The notes: generated by a model not told the origin, from the sequence alone. DNA of 64,000 nucleotides from an uncultured Clostridia bacterium (GCA_934747775.1 CAKVHA010000002.1:62001-126000), one strand, 5' to 3'; shown: positions 41,567 through 50,839, counted from the stretch's first letter. Made by a program: numbers and translations.

Positions 41567-43249
41567 TTACTTTTTGTTTTTTCTATGCAAAAGCTCTTTT
41601 GATTTGTTTAATGACGAACCAAATATGTTTTTATAAATATTTTTTATGTTTTCACTTTCCACGCTAATTTTGTTGTTTATTTCTTTATCTTTTTTATATA
41701 GTGCTGCTGCGCGTTTTAGCTTTACATCTTCAATATCAATTTTGTTATAGTCCTCATAATTCTGTCCGCCGCCATTTACACAACCACCTGGACACGCCAT
41801 AACTTCCACATAATCATAATGTTTTTTGTTGGATACAATATCATCCATAACATCTTTAGCATTTCTTAGTCCATTAACAACGCAAATACTTAAACTTGTT
41901 TTTCCACATTTTACAACAATGTCTTTTCTACCCCTACTATTTCTAACATCAACAAAGTCAACTAAAGTTTCATTAGGGTTAAGTTTGCGACAAACAGAGC
42001 GAAGTATTGCTTCGGTCACGCCGCCAGTTGCACCAAATATTAACCCCGCACCACTATACTTAGAAAACGGGTCATCAAACTTATTAGGTTCTAGGTTGTT
42101 ATAATCTAAACCAGCATCGTCTATCATTTTAGCTAGTTCTCGCGTGGTTAACACAAAATCCACATCATCGCCACGCAACTTTTCGCCTTTTTTTGCCGTG
42201 CACGGCATTATTCCCACCACTTTTATATTGTTTTTACTTGTGTTTTCGGTACTTGAAAAGTAGTTTTTAATAACAGCACCAAGCATTTCTGTTGGGCTTT
42301 TACAATTAGACAAGTGTGCAGTGTGATTAGGATAGAATGTGTGCACATACTTAAACCACGCTGGACAACAAGAACTAAAAAGTGGAAGGTTTTTGTGATT
42401 TTTAATTCGCTCCAACAACTCTTCGCTTTCTTCCACCGCAGTAAGATCTGCCCCAACATTAATATCGAACACTCGGTCAAAGCCAAGCTGTTTTAATGCA
42501 GAAACCATTCTGCCTTCGTCAAATGTGCCAACAGGATTATTAAAATATTCGGCAAGCGAAACCCTAACAGATGGCGCAACTTGAGCAAACACCAATGTGT
42601 TTTCATCTTTCAAAACAGTTTTTACAGCCTCTATTTCACTGTTTTCAACCAAAGCTCCAGTTGGGCAAACAAGCACACACTGCCCACATCCCACACACGG
42701 ACTTTTTTCTAGTGGCAAACCAAATTGACAACCAACTACAGTGTTTCCACCACGTCCAATTTTTGTAAGAGCATTAACAGCTTGCGTTTTTTTACATACC
42801 GCAACACATCTGCCGCACAATATGCATTTATTAGGGTTTCTGACAATACAAGGTGAAGAATTGTCAGTAACCCACCTGTTATTATTGTTTAAATAATCAA
42901 CACCATACTCTTTACACAAACTTTGTAATGAGCAAGCACCAGACTTAGCACACTCAATACAATTTTTATGATGATTTGAAACTAATAATTTTAGAGTATT
43001 AACCCTACTCTTTATAACTTTTTCGCTGTGCGTTAAAACACTAAGTTCGTCTTTACACAATGTGTTGCAAGCGCATATTAGTTTGCCAGTGTTTTCATCT
43101 TCAACCAGACACATTCTGCAATTCCCGTCGTTTACAAGATTTTTAAGATAGCAAAGTGTGGGAATGTGTATTTCATTTTTTCTTGCAACTTGTAAAATTG
43201 TTTCGTTTTCTAAGTAAGTGCAAGTTATTCCGTTTATTGTTATTTTCAT
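41567..43249 (-). CDS. hydA: [FeFe]-hydrogenase catalytic subunit
   Basis: This 560-residue enzyme makes or oxidises H2 at the H-cluster. It has an N-terminal [2Fe-2S] domain (C33, C44, C47, C59), the His-Cys3 [4Fe-4S] site HHKNCIECAKSGACSLQSLC, two further [4Fe-4S] clusters (CILCGRCVAVC, CVGCGQCVLVC), and the H-cluster motifs L1 FSSCCPAW (291-298), L2 MPCTAKKGE (348-356) and L3 MACPGGCVNGGGQ (484-496). L1 has Ser where TSCCP is usual. The layout is that of group A3 bifurcating hydrogenases. It overlaps hydB by 4 bp. Maturases HydEFG are not in the window. Confidence 0.95.
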   Translation of the reverse strand: MKITINGITCTYLENETILQVARKNEIHIPTLCYLKNLVNDGNCRMCLVEDENTGKLICACNTLCKDELSVLTHSEKVIKSRVNTLKLLVSNHHKNCIECAKSGACSLQSLCKEYGVDYLNNNNRWVTDNSSPCIVRNPNKCILCGRCVAVCKKTQAVNALTKIGRGGNTVVGCQFGLPLEKSPCVGCGQCVLVCPTGALVENSEIEAVKTVLKDENTLVFAQVAPSVRVSLAEYFNNPVGTFDEGRMVSALKQLGFDRVFDINVGADLTAVEESEELLERIKNHKNLPLFSSCCPAWFKYVHTFYPNHTAHLSNCKSPTEMLGAVIKNYFSSTENTSKNNIKVVGIMPCTAKKGEKLRGDDVDFVLTTRELAKMIDDAGLDYNNLEPNKFDDPFSKYSGAGLIFGATGGVTEAILRSVCRKLNPNETLVDFVDVRNSRGRKDIVVKCGKTSLSICVVNGLRNAKDVMDDIVSNKKHYDYVEVMACPGGCVNGGGQNYEDYNKIDIEDVKLKRAAALYKKDKEINNKISVESENIKNIYKNIFGSSLNKSKELLHRKNKK

Positions 43250-45078
43250 TTTTCACCTCGCTTAATTGCGCCAAATCTGCAAGTTTCAAAGCATTTTCCA
43301 CACTTTACACATTTTGATTGGTCAATTTTAAAAGGTTTTCTTATTTCGCCACTTATGGCTTTAACAGGACAAACTCGCGAGCAAGCTGAGCAACCCACGC
43401 AAACATTTGGCATAATTTCATAATGTTTTAGTTTTACGCAAACATTTGCTCTACATTTGCCTTTTATATGTTCAAGATACTCGTCTTTAAAATATTTTAG
43501 AGTACTTAACACTGGGTTTGGGGCGAATTTGCCCAAGCCACAAAGCGAACTATTTTTTAAATATTCGCAAGTTTCTTCTAATTCTTGTATATCCGATAGT
43601 TGCCCTTTGCCATCGCAAATTTTTGTAAGGATTTCATATAGTTTTACTGTGCCAAGTCTACAAGCCGTACACTTTCCACACGATTCTTCCATAGAAAACT
43701 TTACAAAAAAACGAGCCAAGTCCACCATACAAGTATCTTCATCTAATACAATAATTCCGCTACCACCAACAAGTGCGCCTGCGTTTTCAATGTCGCTGTA
43801 ATTTAGCGGAATATTTAGCATATCGGCAGGGATACAACCACCCACCGAACCACCAATCATAACAGCTTTTAGCCTTTTATCACCAATCAATCCGCCGCCA
43901 ATATTATACACAACTTCTTTTAGCGGAGTACCCATTTTTACTTCAATTAGCCCTGCGTGTTTTACTTTACCAGAAAGCGCAAACACTTTTGTACCGCTTC
44001 CCACAATGCCTAATTTTTTAAACCACTCGGAACCATTCAAAACAATACTAGGCACGCACGCTAGCGTTTCCACATTGTTTACAAGTGTTGGTTTTTCTAA
44101 ATATCCGCACTCGCTAGGATATGGCGGTTTTATATCTGGTTCGCCACGTTTGCCTTCTAGAGTTTTTATTAGCGCGGTTTCTTCGCCGCACACAAAAAGT
44201 CCAGCACCAAGCCTAACTTCAATATCAAAACAAAAATCAGTTTCAAATATGTTTTTACCAAGCAGCCCAAGTTTTTTGGCATCAAGTATGGCTTTTTTGA
44301 CACAATCTGCCGCCATTTCATATTCCGCACGAATATATATTATACCTTTTGTTGCCCTAACCGCATAGCCAGCAATTGCAACTGCTTCTACAATAAGATG
44401 CGGGTCGGCGTCTATTATGGATCTATCCATATCGCCGCAATTACATATAATATATTTCTCGTCACTTATGGCATTTTTAACTTGTTGCCATTTTTTATAG
44501 GCTGGGTAGCCCGCCCCACCGCGGCCAAGCAGTCCGCTAGTTTTTATAAGGGCAATAACATCGTTTTCGGTGTAAGTTTTTAGCACTTTATATAGTGCCA
44601 AATATCCATCAAACGCAATGTAATCCATAATATTAAGCGGGTCTATTAATCCAATGTTTTTACGAGCAACAAAAGTTTGTTTTTTGTAAAAATCAATTTT
44701 ATCCATTTCGTCTTGGCTTAGGTTTTTATCAAACAACAATTCTTCTACAACCTTGCCACCAATGATGTGTTGGGTTATTATTTTAGACGCCAATTCTTTG
44801 GTAACCTTACAATAAAATGTTTTTTCGGGATACACAATTACAATTGGCCCTTTTGCGCATAGTCCCATACAACCCACTTGGTTTACTTTTACTTGAGTGC
44901 CTAGTTTGTGTTTTTTAATTTCTTCCCTAAATGTATTTAGCACCGATTGTCCGCCATTGCTGTGACACGCGGTATTTGTACAAACCACAATCTCTTTTTT
45001 AAGCGAGTGTGTGTTTAATTTTGCGGTCATATTTAGCATTGCTGACTGCTTTAATTCGTTTAATTTTTCAAAATTCAT
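43246..45078 (-). CDS. hydB: Electron-bifurcating hydrogenase beta subunit (NuoF-like)
   Basis: This 610-residue subunit binds NADH and FMN and is the site of electron bifurcation with ferredoxin. It has an N-terminal thioredoxin-like [2Fe-2S] domain (CTNTACHSNGG and VNQVGCMGLC), the FMN/NADH Rossmann part with GRGGAGYPAYKKWQ, LGAGLFVCGEETALI and ESCGKCTACRLGT [4Fe-4S], and two C-terminal ferredoxin clusters (CVGCSACSRVCPVKA, CVKCGKCFETC). AGGTGAAC precedes the start. It overlaps hydA and follows hydC by 7 bp, the conserved hydCBA order. Confidence 0.95.
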   Translation of the reverse strand: MNFEKLNELKQSAMLNMTAKLNTHSLKKEIVVCTNTACHSNGGQSVLNTFREEIKKHKLGTQVKVNQVGCMGLCAKGPIVIVYPEKTFYCKVTKELASKIITQHIIGGKVVEELLFDKNLSQDEMDKIDFYKKQTFVARKNIGLIDPLNIMDYIAFDGYLALYKVLKTYTENDVIALIKTSGLLGRGGAGYPAYKKWQQVKNAISDEKYIICNCGDMDRSIIDADPHLIVEAVAIAGYAVRATKGIIYIRAEYEMAADCVKKAILDAKKLGLLGKNIFETDFCFDIEVRLGAGLFVCGEETALIKTLEGKRGEPDIKPPYPSECGYLEKPTLVNNVETLACVPSIVLNGSEWFKKLGIVGSGTKVFALSGKVKHAGLIEVKMGTPLKEVVYNIGGGLIGDKRLKAVMIGGSVGGCIPADMLNIPLNYSDIENAGALVGGSGIIVLDEDTCMVDLARFFVKFSMEESCGKCTACRLGTVKLYEILTKICDGKGQLSDIQELEETCEYLKNSSLCGLGKFAPNPVLSTLKYFKDEYLEHIKGKCRANVCVKLKHYEIMPNVCVGCSACSRVCPVKAISGEIRKPFKIDQSKCVKCGKCFETCRFGAIKRGEK

Positions 45079-45085
45079 AGTTCAC

Positions 45086-45511
45086 CTAAATTAACCCATT
45101 TATAATTTCGCCTAGTTTTTGCTCGGTTAGCTTTCCATATATTTTGCCGTTTATCCTAACCGCCGGTGCTTCGCCACAACAGCCCAAACACCTAATTACA
45201 TTAACCGAAAAAAGATTGTCGGCGGTGTTTCCAAGTTGTTGTAATTTTAATTTTTCCATAAGGTGATTAAGCAAAGTTTCGCCACCCAAAACAAAGCAAG
45301 CACTTCCCACACACACTTCTATTTGATATTTTGCGGTTGGCGAAAACCTAAAAGCGCTAAAAAAGGTTGCAACCCCATAAATTTCGCTTATAGGCTTGTT
45401 TGCTAATTTTGCTATTTGTTCCATTGCAGACTGGCTTATATAACCATTTTTTTTCATTTCTTGCTGCAATAATTCTACAACACTAAGTTTTTTTATGTTT
45501 TTATTTTCCAT
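45086..45511 (-). CDS. hydC: Electron-bifurcating hydrogenase gamma subunit (NuoE-like)
   Basis: This 141-residue [2Fe-2S] thioredoxin-like protein has the family's helical N-terminus and the cluster ligands in VCVGSACFVLGG and NVIRCLGCCGEAPAV. It shuttles electrons next to HydB in the bifurcating complex. Two in-frame ATGs exist (45523 and 45511). The second is preferred because GGGA lies 7 bases before it. Both would leave the folded domain unchanged. A TATAAT box lies just upstream of the gene, but I could not find a good -35. Confidence 0.93.
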   Translation of the reverse strand: MENKNIKKLSVVELLQQEMKKNGYISQSAMEQIAKLANKPISEIYGVATFFSAFRFSPTAKYQIEVCVGSACFVLGGETLLNHLMEKLKLQQLGNTADNLFSVNVIRCLGCCGEAPAVRINGKIYGKLTEQKLGEIINGLI

Positions 45512-45594
45512 TTTTTGTCCCATTACAAACTCATTATATCAAAAAATTATAAAATTAAAAAATCTATATGTGTTAATTTAATAAAAATTTTAAC

Positions 45595-45631
45595 TAAAAA
45601 AACAATCAATATCTTTTATGAATATTGATTG
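45595..45631 (-). terminator. Intrinsic terminator of the 45661 gene
   Basis: CAATCAATAT and ATATTGATTG (45603-45612 with 45622-45631) around a 9-base loop, followed on minus by seven T. Confidence 0.85.
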
Positions 45632-45660
45632 CTTTTGTTTTTTATTTAATTAATTAGCAA

Positions 45661-46290
45661 TTACATAGCCGAAACATCGTCTGATTTTTTAGATGCTTTA
45701 GCAGTTGTTTCATCTTTTGGTGGAAACATCTGATCTGTTGTTGGAATGTGATTTAGTACCTTTTTGCTAATTTCGTTGTAAGCAGCGGCAACATTACGCA
45801 AAGTGTTTTGCCACGAAGGTGTGTAATTATATACACCAACTGCTGCATCCATATATTTTTCTTTACGTTTAGCTAAGTATTCGCCCTTTTTAAACCCTAA
45901 TTCCCAGCGAGATTTTAACAAACCCAACCACGCTGCGTGAACTGGCTCGTTTTCGGTCAAATCATCTATGTCTTTTCTCATCAATTCGTCAGCATCAAGA
46001 CCATTACCTTCTCTAATATCTTTTGCTGCTTTGTTTTTAATAACATCAACTTGTGGTGCATCGTCTACAGCATACACAAAGCCATATCTATCGAATAAGG
46101 TGTACTTTTTTGTAATCTTAATTCCACCAAGATCTCTGGTCGCCATAATTTCAATGCGGCGTTTTTTAGTTTTGTCGTCACTAATTAGCTCAATTTTTTC
46201 TATTTTATTTCCAACAAAATCTTTATTAACAAGCATTTGTAGGTTTTTATTGTCTATTCCAATTTTTGTTTCACATTCTTTGTAATTCAT
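45661..46290 (-). CDS. Hypothetical protein
   Basis: This 209-residue soluble protein starts MNYKECETKIGIDNKNLQML. It is charged, with a beta-rich N-terminal part (KIEKIELISDDKTKKRRIEIMAT) and a helical middle with EPVHAAWLGLLKSRWELGF. The C-terminus is rich in Lys/Ser/Asp (KASKKSDDVSA). I do not recognise the family. The start follows AGGGTG; the GTG inside that site is an in-frame but unlikely start. It is flanked by terminators and stands alone. Confidence 0.65.
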   Translation of the reverse strand: MNYKECETKIGIDNKNLQMLVNKDFVGNKIEKIELISDDKTKKRRIEIMATRDLGGIKITKKYTLFDRYGFVYAVDDAPQVDVIKNKAAKDIREGNGLDADELMRKDIDDLTENEPVHAAWLGLLKSRWELGFKKGEYLAKRKEKYMDAAVGVYNYTPSWQNTLRNVAAAYNEISKKVLNHIPTTDQMFPPKDETTAKASKKSDDVSAM

Positions 46291-46367
46291 ATTTTTCACC
46301 CTCTTTTTATCCTGCGGAAATTATACATCAACCAAGGCTTTTTGTCAATACTGTTTTTATCGCCATT

Positions 46368-47474
46368 TTATTTAATATTAATCGCAGCAAAGTCGCATAT
46401 AAAACTTACAAAGCGGTCGCTATATTTTTCAAACTCATCCACAATAGCAAACTCATTTGGCTTGTGCGCAAGTTTTAGGTCGCCCACGCCACACACAATT
46501 GCATCGCCGCCAAGCGCTTGATAATAACCAGCTTCACAGCCGCCTTGAAACAACTTTTCATTTACACCATATTTAGTGCAAAGTGATTTTATTAACTCTG
46601 GGTTGTTTTTTTCTAGCGGCGGAATTGAAAGTGCATTTTCAACTTTAATATCGCAACCATTGTACTTTTGTTTTAGCGCCAAAATGCTGTCGTTAAGGTC
46701 ATTTAAAATAGCATCTTTGTATTTTATTTTTAGTGTGCGAACGTCAAAGCTTAATCTTGCAGAATTGGAAATTATATTAACTTTTTCGCCACCGCTAACA
46801 ATGTTGCACGTGGTGGTTGTGTCGGGATATTTAGTGCAAAGTTCTTCTATTTTTAGCATAATGCGAGCTGCAATATAGTTTGCGTTTACGCCGCCGCTTG
46901 GATTGCTGCTATGGCAACTTTTGCCCGTTATTTGCACCCTAAACTCGTAGCAACTTTTACTTTGGCTGCAAATATCGCTGTCGGTTGGCTCTCCCACAAT
47001 TGTGCATTTTGGGGTGATATTTAGTTGTTTTAGCGTGTCTACAACTCGCACCACGCCATTTAGATTTGTTTCTTCGTCGCCAGTAATTGCAACTACAACT
47101 GGAACTGGCAATTGTTTTAGTTTAGCGGCATTATTTAAAACCACCGCAAAAAAGCTTTTCATATCAATGCTGCCCAACCCATATAGTTTGCCATCTTTTA
47201 GCACCGCTTTATACGGGCAAGTGTTGTACAATTTTTCATCGGCCGTAACCGTGTCAATGTGTCCTGCCAAAACTACGGCATCTGAAAGGTTTTTAAGGTT
47301 GCAGTTTAGCCCAACCAGCAAGTTTTCACGCGCGTCTAATGCATTTTTAATGCGCAATGTTTCTACCGCAATTTTATTAAACTCACATTGTAAGTAGTCT
47401 ATAATTTCTGTGTTTTGGGTGGTGTCAAAACTTTTTATTTCCACCAATTTTTTTAAATAATTTAATTTATCCAT
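46368..47474 (-). CDS. M20 family metallopeptidase (ArgE/DapE-like deacylase)
   Basis: This 368-residue protein is an M20 dizinc amidohydrolase: GHIDTV, SIDMKSFFAVV with the bridging Asp, AITGDEETN with the catalytic and metal Glu, TIVGEPTD, and LAHKPNEF with the last His ligand. A dimerisation (lid) domain with SGGVNANYIAARIM follows HSSNPSG. ArgE (acetylornithine), DapE (succinyl-diaminopimelate) and general deacylases share this pattern, so the substrate is undecided. AAGGAT precedes the start. The 5' region 47490-47729 looks like an attenuator with its own promoter. Confidence 0.88.
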   Translation of the reverse strand: MDKLNYLKKLVEIKSFDTTQNTEIIDYLQCEFNKIAVETLRIKNALDARENLLVGLNCNLKNLSDAVVLAGHIDTVTADEKLYNTCPYKAVLKDGKLYGLGSIDMKSFFAVVLNNAAKLKQLPVPVVVAITGDEETNLNGVVRVVDTLKQLNITPKCTIVGEPTDSDICSQSKSCYEFRVQITGKSCHSSNPSGGVNANYIAARIMLKIEELCTKYPDTTTTCNIVSGGEKVNIISNSARLSFDVRTLKIKYKDAILNDLNDSILALKQKYNGCDIKVENALSIPPLEKNNPELIKSLCTKYGVNEKLFQGGCEAGYYQALGGDAIVCGVGDLKLAHKPNEFAIVDEFEKYSDRFVSFICDFAAINIK

Positions 47475-47489
47475 AATTTTATCCTTATT

Positions 47490-47526
47490 AAAAAAGCTCA
47501 CTAATGCAAACACGCATTAATGAGCT
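47490..47526 (-). terminator. Terminator hairpin just upstream of the M20 peptidase (attenuator or valS terminator)
   Basis: On minus AGCTCA-t-TAATGC, a 6-base loop, then GCATTA-g-TGAGCT and six T, followed by the ribosome site and ATG of the peptidase. A segment at 47550-47559 (CGCATAATGA on minus) can pair with the hairpin's 5' arm with one bulge, giving a competing antiterminator. Confidence 0.65.
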
Positions 47527-47624
47527 AATTGTTTTTTTGTTTATTTTATTCATTATGCGTTTTTATGAAAACTTGTACTAAAAAGGCTTTCACAAAAACA
47601 CTTACAATTTTTTTTGCGAATCCT

Positions 47625-47663
47625 TTAATTAATATGATGCTCCCAATTTACTGAATAAAACAT
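47625..47663 (-). CDS. Candidate 12-codon leader peptide of the M20 peptidase gene
   Basis: A short frame reading MFYSVNWEHHIN lies between the promoter at 47701-47729 and the terminator hairpin. AAAAGGA with good spacing precedes the ATG, so translation is plausible. It contains two adjacent His codons and one Trp. A leader peptide with a terminator and a competing hairpin is the form of classic ribosome-mediated attenuation. There is no protein evidence, and AT-rich DNA will give such frames by chance. Confidence 0.35.
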   Translation of the reverse strand: MFYSVNWEHHIN

Positions 47664-47700
47664 AATTTTTTCCTTTTAAGGTATTTCACCTTACATAATT

Positions 47701-47729
47701 ATATTACGCTAGGTAAATTTAAATGTCAA
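47701..47729 (-). promoter_or_regulatory. Sigma-A promoter of the M20 peptidase leader
   Basis: On minus, perfect TTGACA (47729-47724, overlapping the valS stop), a 17-base spacer and TAATAT (47706-47701). A 5-bp palindrome AAGGT-N5-ACCTT lies at 47678-47692 in the early leader. Confidence 0.72.
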
Positions 47730-50350
47730 CACTTTTTTAATTTTTCTAAAAGTGTAGTTTTGCTTTCTAGCAAGAAATTGTATCTCGATTGTTCTTTTTC
47801 AACAAGTTGTTTTGGTGCTCTTTCCACAAAATTAGGGTTGTTTAACCTAGTTCCTAAAAGTGTAAGTTCGGCGTCAATTTTTTCTATATCCTTATTAATA
47901 CGCTCTTTTTCTTTATCGGAATCCACAACTTCGTTTTTGTAGAAATGCAAGTTTCCAAGCTCGCTAACAAAGTCAATTGTCTCAGTGCTAAACTCGTTTT
48001 CAATTTTAATATTTTCCACATTTACCATTTTAGACAAAACTAATTTTGCTAAGTTTAGCGCTTCTAGGTTTTCTTTATTTAGTTCGCCATTCAACACAAT
48101 TAGCGAAACCTTTTTGGACGGCAAAACATTAAGGTCTAATCTTACTTCTCTTATTTTTTGAATTAAGCTAATAATTTTTTCTGCCACCGCAGATTCTTTT
48201 TCAAAACAGCCAACGCTTTTTGCGTAGCTAGAATTAATTAGCATTCCGCTTTCGAAGTTTGAGTAAATGTATTCGGTTATAAACGGAATAATTGGGTGTA
48301 ATAGTTTTAAAATGTTTATATAAACATCTTTTAAAACGGCAACCGCATTTGCTCTAACGGTTTTATCTTCACTATACACATAAGGTTTTGACAACTCAAT
48401 GTAGTAGTCGCAGAAATCATCCCAAACAAAGTCGTACATTCTGTTTACCGCTTGGCAAACATCTAAGTTGTCTAAAAGTCTATTAACATCTTTTATGGTG
48501 TTATCTAATTTTGTATAAATCCATTTATCAAAAACATTAAGTTTTGTAGGGTCAAGCGGTGTATCGGTTGTTTGACTTAGGCATAGTTCTAGGAATTTTC
48601 CGCTGTTAAACACTTTGTTTATAAACTTGCGGTCTTCCAAAATTTTTGCTTCGCTAAACCTAAAGTCGTTTCCAGTGCCATTGCCCACAATCAACGAAAA
48701 TCTTAGTGCGTCGGCACCATATTTTTCTATAATTTCAATAGGGTCTACGCCATTGTTGGACGATTTACTCATCTTTTTGCCTTCATCGTCGCGCACAATG
48801 CCGTTAATTAAAACCTTGTTAAACGGAACCTTGCCCATAATTTTTTCGCTAAGCATAACCATACGCGCAACCCAGAAGAAAATAATATCTTGAGCGGTTA
48901 CAAGTGTAGATGTTGGGAAAAACTTGTTTAAATCCGCTGTTTTTTCTGGATAACCAAGTGTGGAAAATGGCCACAAAGCAGAACTAAACCAAGTATCCAA
49001 AACATCGTTGTCTTGGTGGATATGAGTAGAGCCGCACTTGCTGCATTTTGCTGGTGCTGCGGTTTCTACCATAACAGCGCCACAATCGTCGCAGTAGTAT
49101 GCTGGAATGCGATGTCCCCACCATAACTGACGAGAAATACACCAATCTCTAATGTTTTCTAGCCAATTGCGATATATTTTTTCCACTCTATTTGGCACAA
49201 TTTCTAGCTCTTTGTTGTTTACAACTTCTAGCGCCTTTTTCGCCATTTCGTCCATTTTCATAAACCATTGACTAGAAATCATTGGTTCTACGGCGTTGTG
49301 GCAGCGATAGCAAGTTGCCTTTGGCAATTTGTATGGCTCAATTTTTTCTATTAAGTCCGCTGCTTTTAGGGCATCAACAAGCTGTTTGCGGCACTCGTAG
49401 CGGTCTAGACCTGCATATTTTCCGCAAAGGTCATTCATTGTTCCGTCTTCATTCATAACAACAACTGGTGTAAAGTTGTGGCGTTTGCCAACTTCGTAGT
49501 CGTTTGCGTCGTGGGCAGGTGTAATTTTTACTACACCTGTTCCAAAATCTTTTTCAACATAATCATCGGCAATAAGCGGAATTTCTTTGTTGGTTGCTGG
49601 CAATTTTAACATTTTGCCAATTTTGCCTGCGTATCTAGGGTCGTTTGGATTAACTGCAACACACACATCGCCAAATAGCGTTTCTGGACGAGTTGTTGCA
49701 ACAACCAAGTAGCCGCTTCCGTCTACATATGGGTAGCGAATATACCAAAAACTTGAATCAACTTCTTCGTGTTCTACTTCAGCATCGGACAATGCGGTTT
49801 TACAACAAGGGCACCAGTTTATTAGCTTTTTGCCTTTGTAAATTAAGCCTTCGTCATAAAGCTGCTTAAACACTTCTAGCACGGCTTTTTGTCTTTTTTC
49901 GTCCATAGTAAAGGCGCATCTATTCCAATCACAACTACAACCTAACGTTCTAAGTTGCAACTTTATTCTGCCACCAAACTTGTCGTTCCAAGCCCACGCG
50001 CGTTTTAAAAACTCGTCGCGGCCTAGCTCTTCTTTTGACAAGCCTTCTTTTCTAAGCGCGTCAATAATTTTTACTTCGGTTGCAATTGATGCGTGGTCTG
50101 TCCCAGGAACCCAAAGTGTGTTGTATCCCATCATACGCTTGTATCTAACTAAAAAGTCTTGCGTTGTGTTGTTAAGTGCGTGGCCAATGTGAAGTTGACC
50201 GGTGATGTTTGGTGGTGGCATAATAACCGTAAAACATTCGCCTTTAAAGTTTGGGTTTTTGTCGCTTTCGGGTTTAAAACAACCGCTCTCTTCCCAATTT
50301 TTATAAATCTCTTTTTCTTTTAATTGTGGTTCGTAAGTTTTGTCTAACAT
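47726..50350 (-). CDS. valS: Valyl-tRNA synthetase
   Basis: This 874-residue class I synthetase has the Rossmann HIGH motif (LHIGHALNN), the CP1 editing domain (WYIRYPYVDGSGYLVVATTRPETLFGD), zinc-type Cys pairs (CDDCG and CSKCG), the KMSKS motif (GKKMSKSSNNG), the anticodon-binding domain and a C-terminal coiled coil (DKEKERINKDIEKIDAELTL) that contacts the tRNA. The ribosome site is AGGAGG. The T-box leader at 50374-50640 has a GUA specifier, matching Val. Confidence 0.97.
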   Translation of the reverse strand: MLDKTYEPQLKEKEIYKNWEESGCFKPESDKNPNFKGECFTVIMPPPNITGQLHIGHALNNTTQDFLVRYKRMMGYNTLWVPGTDHASIATEVKIIDALRKEGLSKEELGRDEFLKRAWAWNDKFGGRIKLQLRTLGCSCDWNRCAFTMDEKRQKAVLEVFKQLYDEGLIYKGKKLINWCPCCKTALSDAEVEHEEVDSSFWYIRYPYVDGSGYLVVATTRPETLFGDVCVAVNPNDPRYAGKIGKMLKLPATNKEIPLIADDYVEKDFGTGVVKITPAHDANDYEVGKRHNFTPVVVMNEDGTMNDLCGKYAGLDRYECRKQLVDALKAADLIEKIEPYKLPKATCYRCHNAVEPMISSQWFMKMDEMAKKALEVVNNKELEIVPNRVEKIYRNWLENIRDWCISRQLWWGHRIPAYYCDDCGAVMVETAAPAKCSKCGSTHIHQDNDVLDTWFSSALWPFSTLGYPEKTADLNKFFPTSTLVTAQDIIFFWVARMVMLSEKIMGKVPFNKVLINGIVRDDEGKKMSKSSNNGVDPIEIIEKYGADALRFSLIVGNGTGNDFRFSEAKILEDRKFINKVFNSGKFLELCLSQTTDTPLDPTKLNVFDKWIYTKLDNTIKDVNRLLDNLDVCQAVNRMYDFVWDDFCDYYIELSKPYVYSEDKTVRANAVAVLKDVYINILKLLHPIIPFITEYIYSNFESGMLINSSYAKSVGCFEKESAVAEKIISLIQKIREVRLDLNVLPSKKVSLIVLNGELNKENLEALNLAKLVLSKMVNVENIKIENEFSTETIDFVSELGNLHFYKNEVVDSDKEKERINKDIEKIDAELTLLGTRLNNPNFVERAPKQLVEKEQSRYNFLLESKTTLLEKLKKC

Positions 50351-50373
50351 AATTCCTCCTAAAGCATAAGGCT

Positions 50374-50602
50374 TAAAAACAAAAAAGCCTTATGGAAAAA
50401 ATATCCATAAGGGCGAATAGTCGCGGTACCACCTTATCTTTATATCTTAATTAACACCTTACGCGTGTTTTAACTTCGCGGACGGTCTACTACACTTCTT
50501 CGTCCGAACTCGTTTGCTACCTTCGGTTTTGCTATTTTTAGGTTGCTTTCAGCCCACTGACAACCACTCTCTAAAAAAACGCCTAAAACTTACTCCTCAA
50601 AC
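50374..50602 (-). promoter_or_regulatory. Val T-box riboswitch of valS
   Basis: The leader binds uncharged tRNA to prevent termination. On minus, the basal stem I is GTTTG (50602-50598) with CAAAC. The specifier loop has the AGTA side and CGAAG-GTA-G opposite, giving a GTA (Val) codon at 50520-50518. Two further stem-loops follow: the CGGACG...CGTCCG stem and the ACAC-loop-GTGT stem with 7-base loop. The T-box core AAGGTGGTACCGCG is at 50435-50422, with TGGT fitting a discriminator A. The terminator is at 50412-50388 with a T run to 50374. Confidence 0.92.
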
Positions 50603-50628
50603 TTATATATCGTTTCTCTAATGTCACT

Positions 50629-50657
50629 ATTTTAAATCAAATCAAACATAAAGTCAA
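50629..50657 (-). promoter_or_regulatory. Sigma-A promoter of the T-box/valS transcript
   Basis: On minus, TTGACT (50657-50652), a 17-base spacer and TAAAAT (50634-50629), placing the transcript start near 50622. Confidence 0.75.
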
Positions 50658-50798
50658 TAGATTTTGCACCGAAATAAAATAGCAAACCATTTTAGTTGTT
50701 GTGGGGTTGTTTTAGTGAAGTGCGGATGTTTTCGGTGTTGTTTTTATATTATCTTATTGTTTTCATAATTTAATTGTTTTTTTAAGTTTCTTTAATTT

Positions 50799-50834
50799 TA
50801 AAAAAAGAGCAATTACACTTGGTGTAACGCTCTT
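50799..50834 (-). terminator. Intrinsic terminator of leuS
   Basis: AAGAGC/GCTCTT and TTACAC/GTGTAA (50805-50818 with 50822-50834, small internal loop), followed on minus by a T run. Confidence 0.85.
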
Positions 50835-50839
50835 AAAAG

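Noticed and set aside
46368..47474. Assigning the M20 gene to argE or dapE
   Set aside because: Catalytic residues are shared by many M20 enzymes, and no arg or dap genes are next to it.
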